From: Pseudomonas fluorescens
Lineage (GTDB): Bacteria > Pseudomonadota > Gammaproteobacteria > Pseudomonadales > Pseudomonadaceae
NCBI RefSeq assembly: GCF_001307155.1
Contig: NZ_CP012830.1
Span: 5,082,501-5,146,500, forward strand
DNA length: 64,000 nt
Reading direction: 5' to 3'
Shown: one piece after another, positions 8,380 to 17,018 of the stretch
Numbering within the stretch: the stretch's first letter is position 1
Layout: every line of letters starts with the position of its first letter
Program-made: the position numbers and the translations under genes
The notes under the pieces: model-generated
Databases searched by the model: none
Told to the model about the DNA's origin: nothing
Seen by the model: the letters and a program-made list of their open reading frames with translations, nothing else

Positions 8380-9060
8380 TCACCGGCGATCGAAGTCAGT
8401 TCGGTCAGACGATTGCCGGGCTTTGCTGAACAGTAGCTTCGAGTGGGCTGCAGTCCGCCGCCGATTGCATCGCATATCGAGGGTTACCAGGTCATTAGTG
8501 AGCCGCGCAGGTGATTCCCCGGTGACTTCGCACAACAGCGCTGTTATAGCTTCTCCGTTAAGCGTGCCGTGCTCTTGTAGAAGATCCGCGACAGCGATGA
8601 CCGCGGGCCAGTAACGACGTACCAGACAGCAGGAGCGGGCGATTGCCCGGGATTCGGCGTCGAGTAGCTTTCGTGCAGGCAGCAAACTGATCAATTCGTA
8701 ACCCCGGTACCGGTCCCCCCTGCCGCTGGCCCAGGTGAATTTGTCCGATTTGGTGCGCCTGTAGACGGCTTCGGCCACGGGGCCAGCGAAGCAGTCGAGA
8801 AGGTCACGCTCAATAGAATCGACCATTGAGGGCAGGTATTCAGCAATCCCGGGCGCGTCGAAGGATGGGTGCGGGACCAGGTAATCAGCCTCGACCAACC
8901 CCTCTACGTTTTGCGGGTTGCCGCGCAGATCAATCATTGGGCCGGTGCAGGCTTCTGTCCTGGTGCGCACAGTGATGCGCTCGATGTGCTGACCATTCCA
9001 CCAAAAAGCCAGGGCGTGGCCAGCTTCGTGGACGGCCGTGCAGCGCCGGCACTTATTCAT
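8380..9060 (-). CDS. stand-alone HEAGH metalloprotease-like protein
   Basis: A 226-residue protein with AVHEAGHALA at residues 9-18; the HExxH zinc site (His11, Glu12, His15) is like the M41 peptidase domain of FtsH. A possible third ligand region is DCFAGPVAEAVY (residues about 88-99), matching the D/E-rich AGRAAE helix of M41. There is no AAA ATPase domain and no membrane segment, so it is not FtsH. The short C-terminus is Arg/Lys-rich. A good GGGAGAGG lies upstream of the ATG. It stands alone between the sugar genes and katG. Function is unknown; a peptidase or a zinc-binding phage-type protein are both possible. Confidence 0.7.
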   Translation of the reverse strand: MNKCRRCTAVHEAGHALAFWWNGQHIERITVRTRTEACTGPMIDLRGNPQNVEGLVEADYLVPHPSFDAPGIAEYLPSMVDSIERDLLDCFAGPVAEAVYRRTKSDKFTWASGRGDRYRGYELISLLPARKLLDAESRAIARSCCLVRRYWPAVIAVADLLQEHGTLNGEAITALLCEVTGESPARLTNDLVTLDMRCNRRRTAAHSKLLFSKARQSSDRTDFDRR

Positions 9061-9445
9061 GGTCTGGTCCTCTCCCGTACAGGCGTACGTCGCGTAACCG
9101 GTCTATTCCATCCTTGGGTGTCAGGTAAAAGACTAGGCCTATCAGCACCGAATACGCCACCTATTAGCTGAGTGCTTTATAGGGGGCTAACCTTAACGGA
9201 GCGCCGGTGAAAACTGGCCGGTTGAGACCTGATAAGAGATACGAATAAGTCAGAAGCGTACTAGGCTTGCCGTGGGCCACCGTGCTGGCAACTCGATTGC
9301 CGCTATCCGGATTGCCCGTGTGACCACGACGATCAATGGATCGAATTGTTGGCCCTGCAGCTTATGTCATTGATTTCGCTCGTCGCTATCGCGCGCCCAC
9401 GCGGGGCCGGATAGCCGGATGAACACGACCAAAGGTAGCTCACAC
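9061..9445. other. intergenic region upstream of katG
   Basis: No credible gene is seen in these 385 bases between the divergent HEAGH-protein gene and katG. CCGCTATCCGG (9300-9310) and CCGGATAGC (9407-9415) form a loose inverted pair, and GCTATC/GATAGC recurs near 9384-9415; this could be part of a peroxide-responsive control site but the match to a known OxyR pattern is weak. A promoter for katG must lie here. Confidence 0.35.
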
Positions 9446-11653
9446 ATGGCAACTGAATCGAAATGCCCGTTCAATCACGCCGCCGCGGGCGGTGGCCCGT
9501 CGAACCGCGACTGGTGGCCGAACCAACTCAATCTGAAGATCCTGCACCAACACTCATCCATGTCCGACCCCATGGACGAGGGCTTCAACTACGCTGAAGC
9601 GTTCAAAAAACTGGACTTTGCAGCGCTCAAGAAAGACCTGCATGCGCTGATGACCGATTCGCAAGACTGGTGGCCTGCGGATTTCGGTCACTATGGGCCG
9701 TTCTTTATTCGCATGGCCTGGCACGCCGCAGGCACCTACCGCACCGGTGATGGGCGTGGTGGTGCCGGCTCCGGCCAGCAACGCTTCGCGCCGCTCAACA
9801 GTTGGCCGGATAACGTCAGCCTCGACAAGGCACGCCGACTGCTCTGGCCGATCAAGCAAAAGTATGGTCGTAACATCTCCTGGGCCGACCTGATCGTCCT
9901 CACCGGCAACGTCGCGCTGGAGTCCATGGGCTTCAAGACCTTTGGTTTTTCCGGCGGCCGTCCGGACGTCTGGGGACCGGATGAGGACGTCTACTGGGGC
10001 TCCGAAAAAACCTGGCTTGGGGGCGACGTGCGCTATGGCAAAGATGAGAGCCCTACTGTCCAGGAGCGCAACCTGGAGAAACCGCTTGCTGCGGTGCAAA
10101 TGGGCCTGATCTACGTCAACCCGGAAGGCCCTGAGGGCAACCCGGACCCGGTCGCTGCTGCGGTGGATATCCGCGAAACCTTCGCTCGCATGGCGATGAA
10201 TGACGAAGAAACCGTGGCATTGATCGCCGGCGGCCACGCCTTCGGCAAGGCCCACGGTGCCGGGCCCGCAACCCATGTCGGCGCCGCCCCCGAAGCCGCT
10301 GGCCTCGAACAGCAGGGCCTGGGCTGGAAGAGCAGCTTTGGCACTGGCAAAGGTGGCGACACGATCGCCAGCGGCCTGGAAGTGACCTGGACCACTACGC
10401 CCACGAAGTGGAGCAACAACTACCTGGAGAACCTGTTCGGTTTCGAGTGGGAACTGACCAAGAGCCCGGCCGGTGCGAACCAGTGGACAGCGAAAAACGG
10501 CGCTGGCGCGGGCATAATTCCCGATGCTCACGACCCGTCCAAGCGGCGTAATCCGACCATGCTGACCACGGACCTGTCCCTGCGATTCGACCCGATCTAT
10601 GAACCGATTTCACGGCGCTTCCTGGCCAATCCGGATCAGTTGGCCGACGCGTTCGCCCGCGCCTGGTTCAAGCTGATCCACCGCGACATGGGGCCGCTCT
10701 CGCGCTACCTCGGTCCGGAAATGCCGAACGAAGAGCTCATTTGGCAAGACCCTATTCCAGCGGTCGACCATGCCTTGGTCAACGACAGCGACATCGCCTC
10801 ACTCAAAAGTAAGCTTCAGTCCTGTGGCCTGACAGTCTCGCAGCTTGTATCAACTGCCTGGGCGGCGGCGTCCACCTTCCGTGGCTCCGACAAGCGCGGT
10901 GGCGCCAACGGTGGGCGCCTGCGCCTGGCCCCGCAGAAGGACTGGCCGGCCAACCAGCCTGCGAAACTGGCGAGCGTGCTGGCGACCCTCGAGAAAATCC
11001 AGAGCGAGTTCAACAGCGCGCAGACTGGCGGCAAGAAGATCTCGCTGGCGGACCTGATCGTGCTGGCCGGCTGTGCTGGTGTCGAACAGGCGGCGAAAAA
11101 TGCCGGTCACACCGTCACGGTGCCTTTCACTCCAGGGCGGATGGACGCGAGCCAAGAGCAGACGGATGTCGAATCCTTCGGGTTTCTCGAACCCATCGCC
11201 GATGGCTTCCGCAATTACCTCAAGACCCGATACCGCGTACCGGCCGAGGCGTTACTGATCGACAAGGCGCAACTGCTGACTCTCACCGCGCCAGAAATGA
11301 CGGTGCTGATTGGCGGCCTGCGCGTGTTGAACACCAACGTCGGACAAACCTCGCACGGGGTCTTCACCAAGAGAACTGAAGCGTTGACCAACGACTTCTT
11401 CACCAACCTGCTCGACATGGGCGTGGAATGGAAGCCGGTCTCGGACGCCAATGAAGAGTTTGAAGGACGCGATCGCAAAACCGGCGACCTCAAATGGACA
11501 GGCACTCGTGTCGATCTCGTCTTCGGCTCTAACTCGCAACTGCGGGCCTTGGCCGAAGTCTATGCCAGTAGCGATGCGCAGGAGAAGTTCGTGAAAGACT
11601 TCGTGGCAGCCTGGACCAAGGTGATGAATCTCGACCGTTTCGACCTCAGGTAA
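9446..11653 (+). CDS. katG: catalase-peroxidase KatG
   Basis: A 735-residue bifunctional haem catalase-peroxidase that removes hydrogen peroxide. The start at 9446 follows AAAGGT and gives the family N-terminus MATESKCPFNH; an ATG at 9419 would add nine residues. The distal triad is in IRMAWH (Arg89, Trp92, His93). The Trp-Tyr-Met crosslink uses Trp92, the Tyr of GLIYVNPEGP and the Met of RMAMND. The proximal haem ligand is in GGHAFGKAHG, where many relatives have Thr at both Ala positions. The duplicated C-terminal peroxidase-like half is complete. It is transcribed alone, and a strong hairpin follows. Confidence 0.97.
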   Translation: MATESKCPFNHAAAGGGPSNRDWWPNQLNLKILHQHSSMSDPMDEGFNYAEAFKKLDFAALKKDLHALMTDSQDWWPADFGHYGPFFIRMAWHAAGTYRTGDGRGGAGSGQQRFAPLNSWPDNVSLDKARRLLWPIKQKYGRNISWADLIVLTGNVALESMGFKTFGFSGGRPDVWGPDEDVYWGSEKTWLGGDVRYGKDESPTVQERNLEKPLAAVQMGLIYVNPEGPEGNPDPVAAAVDIRETFARMAMNDEETVALIAGGHAFGKAHGAGPATHVGAAPEAAGLEQQGLGWKSSFGTGKGGDTIASGLEVTWTTTPTKWSNNYLENLFGFEWELTKSPAGANQWTAKNGAGAGIIPDAHDPSKRRNPTMLTTDLSLRFDPIYEPISRRFLANPDQLADAFARAWFKLIHRDMGPLSRYLGPEMPNEELIWQDPIPAVDHALVNDSDIASLKSKLQSCGLTVSQLVSTAWAAASTFRGSDKRGGANGGRLRLAPQKDWPANQPAKLASVLATLEKIQSEFNSAQTGGKKISLADLIVLAGCAGVEQAAKNAGHTVTVPFTPGRMDASQEQTDVESFGFLEPIADGFRNYLKTRYRVPAEALLIDKAQLLTLTAPEMTVLIGGLRVLNTNVGQTSHGVFTKRTEALTNDFFTNLLDMGVEWKPVSDANEEFEGRDRKTGDLKWTGTRVDLVFGSNSQLRALAEVYASSDAQEKFVKDFVAAWTKVMNLDRFDLR

Positions 11654-11673
11654 CGCGAGCGTTGGACCCTGGA

Positions 11674-11725
11674 TCCCGGAGTGGGCCACCTCGACCTGAT
11701 CGTTCAGGTCGGGGGGGCTCCGGGA
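11674..11725 (+). terminator. nested hairpin after katG
   Basis: An outer pair TCCCGGAG (11674-11681) / CTCCGGGA (11718-11725) encloses an inner perfect hairpin CGACCTGA-TCGT-TCAGGTCG (11692-11711). It begins 21 bases after the katG stop. There is no T-run, so it may be a weak terminator or an mRNA-stabilising 3' structure. Confidence 0.5.
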
Positions 11726-11840
11726 ACAATCGACAAAATGAGAAGCATCGTCTACACGATGGGACAATCAGCCGGCGCGAGACATCGGTAGCTCTGTGCG
11801 CCGATCACGGCGTTTCGTCGCGATGTAGCTCGCGTCGACC

Positions 11841-12266
11841 TTATTCTTCAAGAAGGGACAGGGTCCTGGCGTCTGGCTCACCGGCGAAAAACTGGTCGAG
11901 GGCCTGCTGGAACAGGGGCTGTTCGGGCTTGATACTGGCGAATAGCGTGAGACAGGAGCGCAACTTCAGGTCATCGGGGTGGCCAAGGATGGCCAGCGCA
12001 CTCTTGTCACGGTGTTGCAGGAGGGTACTGACGCTTTCCTCCAGCCGTGGCCCCAACACATCATGCAGCAGATAGGCCCGGGCTTCGGCAGCACCAGAAA
12101 TGGCAAAGCGCCGGGCCATCTCGCTATGCCCGAGACCTTGCAGTTGCGGGAAGATGAACCACATCCAGTGGCTGGTCTTGCGCCCGGCGCGCAACTCTTC
12201 CATGACTCGGCTGAAAACCGGGCGCTGGGCCTCGACGAAACGAAGAAGATTGAAGGGATCGTGCAT
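11841..12266 (-). CDS. DUF1810 family protein
   Basis: A 141-residue soluble protein matching the DUF1810 family in length and blocks: DPFNLLRFVEAQ near the start, SHWMWFIFPQLQGLG (about residues 32-46), ARAYLLHDVLGPRL and a C-terminal LDQFFAGEPDARTL. The family has no firmly known function. A GAGGGAG site precedes the ATG. It is convergent with katG and seems to be a single-gene unit. Confidence 0.9.
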   Translation of the reverse strand: MHDPFNLLRFVEAQRPVFSRVMEELRAGRKTSHWMWFIFPQLQGLGHSEMARRFAISGAAEARAYLLHDVLGPRLEESVSTLLQHRDKSALAILGHPDDLKLRSCLTLFASIKPEQPLFQQALDQFFAGEPDARTLSLLEE

Positions 12267-12306
12267 GCGTGTACTCCCTCAATTGGCAAACACTGCAAAC
12301 GCGCTA

Positions 12307-12606
12307 TTACTTTTTGCACTCCGCTGTCACCACATGGCAGGTACTCGGCGTGCCACCGGATTGGCCTGCATAGCGTTTGCAATTATCCAGGGATTTTTGC
12401 CGAGCGATGCCCAAGGTGGAGCCCCAGGCCAAGCCGCCTTCGCCGGCAGAGGGTAGCGCTTTTGCGTAGCAGTTCGAGGCTGTGCTTGAGGTCGAATAGC
12501 GGTTTGCGGCAGTTTTGCTTGAGCATCCGGCTGTCAGCGCCAGGTTGATGGCGAGCAGGGAGATCAGGGCCCATGACGAGTATTGACGTGCTGTGATTCT
12601 GGTCAT
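12307..12606 (-). CDS. small putative lipoprotein
   Basis: A 99-residue protein with an N-terminal hydrophobic stretch and the lipobox LTAGC at about residues 24-28, so it is likely lipidated and anchored in the membrane. The mature part is Ser/Thr/Lys-rich with several further cysteines (NCYAK, NCKRY, STCHV, AECKK) that could form disulfides in the periplasm. The sequence AGEGGLAWGSTLGIARQKSLDNCKRYA resembles short conserved Pseudomonas proteins with a DUF4189-like feel, but I cannot assign a family. GGGGAAA precedes the ATG at 12606. Confidence 0.78.
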   Translation of the reverse strand: MTRITARQYSSWALISLLAINLALTAGCSSKTAANRYSTSSTASNCYAKALPSAGEGGLAWGSTLGIARQKSLDNCKRYAGQSGGTPSTCHVVTAECKK

Positions 12607-12768
12607 GCCGTTTCCCCTGTATCAAGAGTGTGGTCGTGTTCTATTCAGATTAGACAGTGTTGCGCCTGCCCTTGGGCCGGTTCAGCGGACCGAGTGCATT
12701 TGGGGGCGTTTTTGCCGGGCTGGCTCTTTTCAGTTGGTGATTGTCCAAAAGAGCCGCGCAAAGAATAA

Positions 12769-12792
12769 CGGCTCGTCAGATATCACGAGCCG
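12769..12792 (-). terminator. hairpin downstream of the epoxide-hydrolase-like gene
   Basis: Perfect 8-base stem CGGCTCGT / ACGAGCCG around CAGATATC. Read on the minus strand it follows the stop at 12842 and is trailed by TTATTCTTT, so it can act as an intrinsic terminator for that gene. Confidence 0.6.
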
Positions 12793-12841
12793 CTGTTGAG
12801 AACGTGCTTATCGGGGGAAGTTCACGAATGTCGGATCGGCC

Positions 12842-13909
12842 TCAAAGGTGATCCGCATCAATCACCGCCTTGGCGAACGCCTGCGGAGCCTCCTGCGGCA
12901 GGTTGTGGCCGATGCCGCCGCTGATCAACCGGAACTCGTATTTACCGGTGAAGCGCTTGGCGTAATCCTCGGGGGCAGGGTGTGGCGCGCCGTTGGCGTC
13001 GCCTTCAAGGGTGATGGTCGGCACGCTGATGGACGGCGCCTTGGCCAGTTTCTGCTCTAAAGCTTCGTATTGGGGCTCGCCTTGAATCAGGCCCAGGCGC
13101 CAGCGGTAGTTGAACACGGTGATGTCGACATGGTCGGGGTTGTCCAGTGCCTTGGCGCTGCGATCGTAGGTGGCGTCATCGAACGCCCATTTCGGCGAAG
13201 CCGTTTGCCATATCAACTTGGCGAAGTCGTGGGTGTTTTTCTCGTACCCGGCGCGACCGCGGTCAGTGGCGAAGTAAAACTGATACCACCACTGCAATTC
13301 AGCCTTCGGCGGCAGCGGGTTCTTGCCGGCCGCCTGGTTACCGATCAGATAGCCGCTGACCGAGACCAGTGCCTTGACCCGTTCTGGCCATAGCGCCGAG
13401 ACGATGTCAGCCGACCGCGCGCCCCAATCATAGCCACCGAGCACGGCTTGCTTGATCTTCAGTGCATCCATGAAGTCGATGACGTCACTTGCCAGCGCGG
13501 TCGGTTGGCCATTGCGAAGGGTTTTTTCGGATAGAAAATGCGTATCGCCGTAGCCGCGCGCATACGGCATCAGCACTCGATAGCCCTTTGCTGCAAGTAA
13601 GGGTGCGACCTCGTCATAGCTGTGAATGTCGTACGGCCAGCCGTGCAGAAGAATCACCACCGGTCCATTGGCCGGGCCTGTTTCGGCGTATGCCACGTTC
13701 AGTAGTCCGGCGTTGACATGCTTCAGTGGGCCGAACGGAGAGGGTGCCGCATGAGCGGTACTAGCATTGATCACGGCTGGCTGTGCGGTTGCGGTCGTTT
13801 GCGCGTGGGCCGCGCCGAGAGTGCCAAACAGGCTGAGCGCGAGGACTGACGAGCCGACCAGACGGTGGCGTGTTTTACCGGTTTTGTTTTTTTGCACTGC
13901 CATCTTCAT
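12842..13909 (-). CDS. secreted alpha/beta hydrolase (epoxide hydrolase-like)
   Basis: A 355-residue exported hydrolase. The start at 13909 has GGAG 8 bases upstream and opens a signal peptide (Lys/Arg-rich start, then a hydrophobic run ending GAAHAQ). The catalytic core shows HGWPYD (oxyanion loop), GGYDWGAR, where Asp replaces Ser as nucleophile as in epoxide hydrolases and haloalkane dehalogenases, and GIGHNLPQEAP with the catalytic His. Export plus an Asp nucleophile is reminiscent of the CFTR-inhibitory factor (Cif) group, but that link is only inference. Two prolines and Ala-rich linker follow the signal. Confidence 0.88.
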   Translation of the reverse strand: MKMAVQKNKTGKTRHRLVGSSVLALSLFGTLGAAHAQTTATAQPAVINASTAHAAPSPFGPLKHVNAGLLNVAYAETGPANGPVVILLHGWPYDIHSYDEVAPLLAAKGYRVLMPYARGYGDTHFLSEKTLRNGQPTALASDVIDFMDALKIKQAVLGGYDWGARSADIVSALWPERVKALVSVSGYLIGNQAAGKNPLPPKAELQWWYQFYFATDRGRAGYEKNTHDFAKLIWQTASPKWAFDDATYDRSAKALDNPDHVDITVFNYRWRLGLIQGEPQYEALEQKLAKAPSISVPTITLEGDANGAPHPAPEDYAKRFTGKYEFRLISGGIGHNLPQEAPQAFAKAVIDADHL

Positions 13910-14324
13910 GGTGATGTCTCCGTTACAAGTTGTTGACTGCAGAGTCTGGCTGATTCCCTTCAAACCTTGCTTGCATTTGAAGGCGGTGACGTATCGGGCC
14001 TGTGTCGAATCGCAGGCCAGATGAAAGCCTGCATGTCGAGATGTTATTCAGAAACACTGCCATGCACAGCGTATCAGCAGATTTGCTATGGGATGACCCC
14101 CTGCATTCGTCATGAGGCGGATCATCCTGGCAGGCCGCGTCCTTGCGAAGATCGGCCAAAAGCAGCCCATAACCAGGGTTCGCTTTGGGCCGATGCGCAA
14201 GCGCCAGGTTTGGGGCGAGCCATGGTCTTGATCGCATAAAGTTGAAATGCACGGCGTTGCCCGACAGAATCGCGCCCCGATCCAGCCAAAGGTGCCGGAC
14301 GTTCGTGGTGAAAAGGGGCAGCAG
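13910..14324. other. intergenic region between divergent genes
   Basis: No gene is supported in these 415 bases; open frames on both strands have no recognisable protein character or ribosome-binding site. It should hold the promoters of the leftward hydrolase and the rightward methyltransferase. Confidence 0.4.
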
Positions 14325-15020
14325 TTGAACGAACAGACATTGTCCATGCGCCTGGAGCGCGTGGCGGGGCATGTGCCAGAAGGTGCACGGCTGGCCGATA
14401 TCGGCTCGGATCATGGCTACCTGCCGGTGGCGTTGATGCGCCGTGGCGCTATCGCGGCGGCGGTGGCCGGCGAGGTGGCATTGACGCCGTTCTGCTCGGC
14501 CGAACGCACCGTGCGCGAGAACGGCCTGGACCAGCGGATCAGCGTGCGCCTGGCCAACGGCCTAGCGGCGATCGAGCCGGGAGACGGGATCACGGCGATC
14601 AGCATCTGCGGGATGGGCGGCGAGACGATCCGCGACATCCTCGACAGTGGCAAAGCGCGCCTGAGCGGCCAGGAGCGCCTGATCCTGCAGCCCAACGGCG
14701 GCGAGCAGCCACTGCGCCAATGGCTGATGGAAAATGGTTACTGCATCCTCTGTGAGGAACTGCTACGGGAAAACCGCTTCGACTACGAAATCATCGTCGC
14801 CGAGCGCGCCGGGCCGGTGATGTACAGCGCCGAGGAGCTGTACTTCGGCCCGCTGCAGATGCAGGCCCGCAGTCCGGCGTTCCTGGCCAAGTGGCAGCGC
14901 ATACTGCGCGAGAAGCACAAGACCCTGAGCACCTTCGCCCGGGCGCGGCAGGCCGTGCCCGAGGAGAAGGTGCAGGACATCGTCCGGCAAGTACGGTGGA
15001 TTAGCGACCTGCTGGCTTGA
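14325..15020 (+). CDS. tRNA (adenine22-N1)-methyltransferase TrmK-like
   Basis: A 231-residue class I SAM methyltransferase. The proposed start is the TTG at 14325, with GGGG 6 bases upstream; an ATG at 14346 is the alternative and the family N-terminus (NEQTLSMRLERVA) supports the TTG. Motif I is ADIGSDHGYLPVAL (about residues 24-37), and CGMGGETI (about residues 92-99) is the TrmK catalytic-loop block, followed by LILQPNGGEQPLRQWL. Family members methylate A22 of tRNA in Gram-positives; the proteobacterial relatives are less studied. It appears to be a single gene. Confidence 0.87.
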   Translation: MNEQTLSMRLERVAGHVPEGARLADIGSDHGYLPVALMRRGAIAAAVAGEVALTPFCSAERTVRENGLDQRISVRLANGLAAIEPGDGITAISICGMGGETIRDILDSGKARLSGQERLILQPNGGEQPLRQWLMENGYCILCEELLRENRFDYEIIVAERAGPVMYSAEELYFGPLQMQARSPAFLAKWQRILREKHKTLSTFARARQAVPEEKVQDIVRQVRWISDLLA

Positions 15021-15075
15021 GCCTCGGTCCAGGGGTTTGTACGGAAAGCCACCGAGCGGCGATGTTGCGGGCTAT

Positions 15076-15738
15076 TCAGCGGCGCCACGATCCATCAGGC
15101 AATTCAACCTGCCGCTGAGCCGCTGCCAGGGCAACCTTCAGCCCCTGTTTATCCAATGGGATGCAGTAGGCGGGTTTAGCCCGTTCGAATCGCCAGCTTT
15201 CATCAAGATTGCCAGCATCGACAGCGTCGAACCCAATCTCGTCCAGCAATGTGATCACCAAGGCTTTCGCGACCGGGTCATCCGCAGCGATCGGCAGTGC
15301 GCGTCGGTCGGGTGCCGCTTTCGGGCGCGAGTCCTGAACCAGGTCTTGAGCGAGGATTGCGTTAAAGACCTTGACCACCCTGGAGTCGGGCAGATGCTCG
15401 GCAAGCAGGCGGCTGGTGGTGGTTTCGAATCGGTCCAGGATGGGAATGTGGCCGTCTCGTTCCGGGTAGTAGTTGTTGGCATCCAGGACGGTTTTGCCCT
15501 CTAGCCACTTGGCCGGCACGCTTCGGTAATGCGCCAGGGGGATTGCCACAAGTACAACTTCGCCGAATCGTGCTGCCTCTTCGACAGTGCCGACCTGACT
15601 GCCAGGAATGCCACTGAGCACGCTGCTCATGGTCTGTGGCCCACGTGAATTGCTGAGCATCGCCTCGTGTCCCGCTGCGATGACCAATTGCGCCACTGAA
15701 CGTCCTATGAAACCTGCCCCAATAATGCCGATACGCAT
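15076..15738 (-). CDS. NADPH-dependent F420 reductase-like oxidoreductase
   Basis: A 220-residue NAD(P)-binding protein. It begins MRIGIIGAGFIGRSVAQL, a Rossmann GxGxxG, then SNSRGPQT, where Ser-Arg after strand 2 favours NADPH, VVLVAIPL, and KVFNAI, as in the F420-dependent NADP reductase-like family. Pseudomonas does not make F420 as far as is known, so the family name describes the fold, not the cofactor. It is divergent from a LysR gene at 15839 with 100 bases between, which suggests control by that regulator. Confidence 0.85.
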   Translation of the reverse strand: MRIGIIGAGFIGRSVAQLVIAAGHEAMLSNSRGPQTMSSVLSGIPGSQVGTVEEAARFGEVVLVAIPLAHYRSVPAKWLEGKTVLDANNYYPERDGHIPILDRFETTTSRLLAEHLPDSRVVKVFNAILAQDLVQDSRPKAAPDRRALPIAADDPVAKALVITLLDEIGFDAVDAGNLDESWRFERAKPAYCIPLDKQGLKVALAAAQRQVELPDGSWRR

Positions 15739-15838
15739 GTCCTTGCTCCGCTGGTTGGTAAGAAGAAACCATGATGATTGCCAACCAATGGCAGATAAAT
15801 AATCATCGGCTAATTAGTCTCGTTACCAGGAGTGTTGA

Positions 15839-16735
15839 ATGATGGATCGCTTGACGAGCATGAGCGCTTTTGTGATGGCTGCGGAATCAGGCTCCTATGC
15901 CCGTGCCGCAGAGCGCTTGGGCATGTCGCCGCAGATGGTGGCCAAGCATGTTGCCGCTCTTGAGCACCGTCTGGGCGCGCGGCTACTGAACCGTACCACC
16001 CGGCGGCAGAGCCTGACTGAACTGGGGAGTGCTTACTATGAGCGCTGCAAGCATATTGTGAGCGAAGCCCAGGCTGCCGACTCCCTTGCGCAGATCATGA
16101 ATGACACCCCTCGTGGCAAACTGAAAATCAGTGCTCCCGTGACTTTCGGTTCCTATAGCCTCATGCCGTTCATGACGGATTTTTTGCGTCAGCACCCTGA
16201 AGTAGAAATCGATCTGCATTTGACGGACCGCTTCGTCGATCTGGTGGAGGAGGGGTATGAAGTGGCTTTCCGGATCGGTCCCCTGGCCAACTCCAGTTTG
16301 ACCGCCAGACCGTTGGCGCCTTATCGGTTGGTGGCCTGCGCAGCACCGAGCTACCTGATGGAACGCGGAACGCCACAAACACCGGCTGATCTCGAGAACC
16401 ATGAATGTTTGGGGTATGCCTATTGGTCCCGCCCGGCCGACCGCGAATGGCAGTTCTGCAAAGGCTCCACCGTTCATAAGGTGCAGGTCACCAGTCGTTT
16501 GCAGGTCAACGAGAGCAAAGCACTGTTGTCAGCCGCGCTTGACGGGTTTGGAATTGTCCTTGGCCCCGAAGACTTTCTTCAGCCGGCGCTGCAAAGCGGC
16601 GAGTTGGTGCGGCTGTTAACTGATTTCGAAGCGCCGAGCCGACACATGCATTTGCTCTACACAGCAAATCGCCAGAGAACGGCCAAACTCCGACGATTTA
16701 TCGATGCAGCACTAGTCCGCTTTGGTGCGAATTGA
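15839..16735 (+). CDS. LysR-family transcriptional regulator
   Basis: A 298-residue LysR-type regulator. The winged helix-turn-helix (SYARAAERLGMSPQMVAKHV, about residues 19-38) is followed by the linker and a two-lobe effector domain beginning at KLKISAPVTFG. AGGAG lies 6 bases before the ATG at 15839. It is divergent from the oxidoreductase at 15076-15738 and probably regulates it; the CrgA/DsdC-like PVTFG start of the sensor domain is typical of this subgroup. Its 3' end overlaps the convergent Ada-like gene by 38 bases. Confidence 0.92.
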   Translation: MMDRLTSMSAFVMAAESGSYARAAERLGMSPQMVAKHVAALEHRLGARLLNRTTRRQSLTELGSAYYERCKHIVSEAQAADSLAQIMNDTPRGKLKISAPVTFGSYSLMPFMTDFLRQHPEVEIDLHLTDRFVDLVEEGYEVAFRIGPLANSSLTARPLAPYRLVACAAPSYLMERGTPQTPADLENHECLGYAYWSRPADREWQFCKGSTVHKVQVTSRLQVNESKALLSAALDGFGIVLGPEDFLQPALQSGELVRLLTDFEAPSRHMHLLYTANRQRTAKLRRFIDAALVRFGAN

Positions 16736-17018
16736 GCAGGTTTTTGAGTTGTCCAAGCCGCAGACTGGATGCTTTTTTCCATTCCCTATACGCCAGCGGC
16801 AAACACACCGCACACGGTCGATAACCCGCGGCGCGGGCCGTGGTTTCATCGGCGAAAAACACCCGGTGCGCGACATAGCCACCACGGGCAATGGCCCGCA
16901 GTGCAGCAGGGCAGTCCAGTCGACCGTAGATTCGGGATCGTCGATGGCCGCCCATTTGTCCGGGTTCGGCGCTGTCTAGCGGTTCGCCCTGAGCATTGAT
17001 CAACACAAAGCGTTTCAT
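16698..17018 (-). CDS. Ada-like zinc-binding domain protein lacking the acceptor Cys
   Basis: A 106-residue protein equal to the N-terminal Ada metal-binding domain. FFADETTARAAGYRPCAVC (residues 54-72) is the Ada signature with Cys69 and Cys72. The first cysteine pair of Ada (CRPSC) is here GRLDC, so Cys36 matches the second cysteine while the methyl-acceptor position is Gly32. It therefore should not repair methylphosphotriesters as Ada does, though three ligands remain for zinc. The start at 17018 overlaps the glycosylase stop by 4 bases (ATGA), showing translational coupling. A role in DNA binding beside AlkA is inferred. The last 38 bases overlap the end of the LysR gene. Confidence 0.82.
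   Translation of the reverse strand: MKRFVLINAQGEPLDSAEPGQMGGHRRSRIYGRLDCPAALRAIARGGYVAHRVFFADETTARAAGYRPCAVCLPLAYREWKKASSLRLGQLKNLLNSHQSGLVLHR

Noticed and set aside
13923..14414. 163-codon minus-strand frame between the hydrolase and methyltransferase genes
   Set aside because: It overlaps the start of the methyltransferase, has Cys/Pro-rich composition unlike local proteins, and has no ribosome-binding site.
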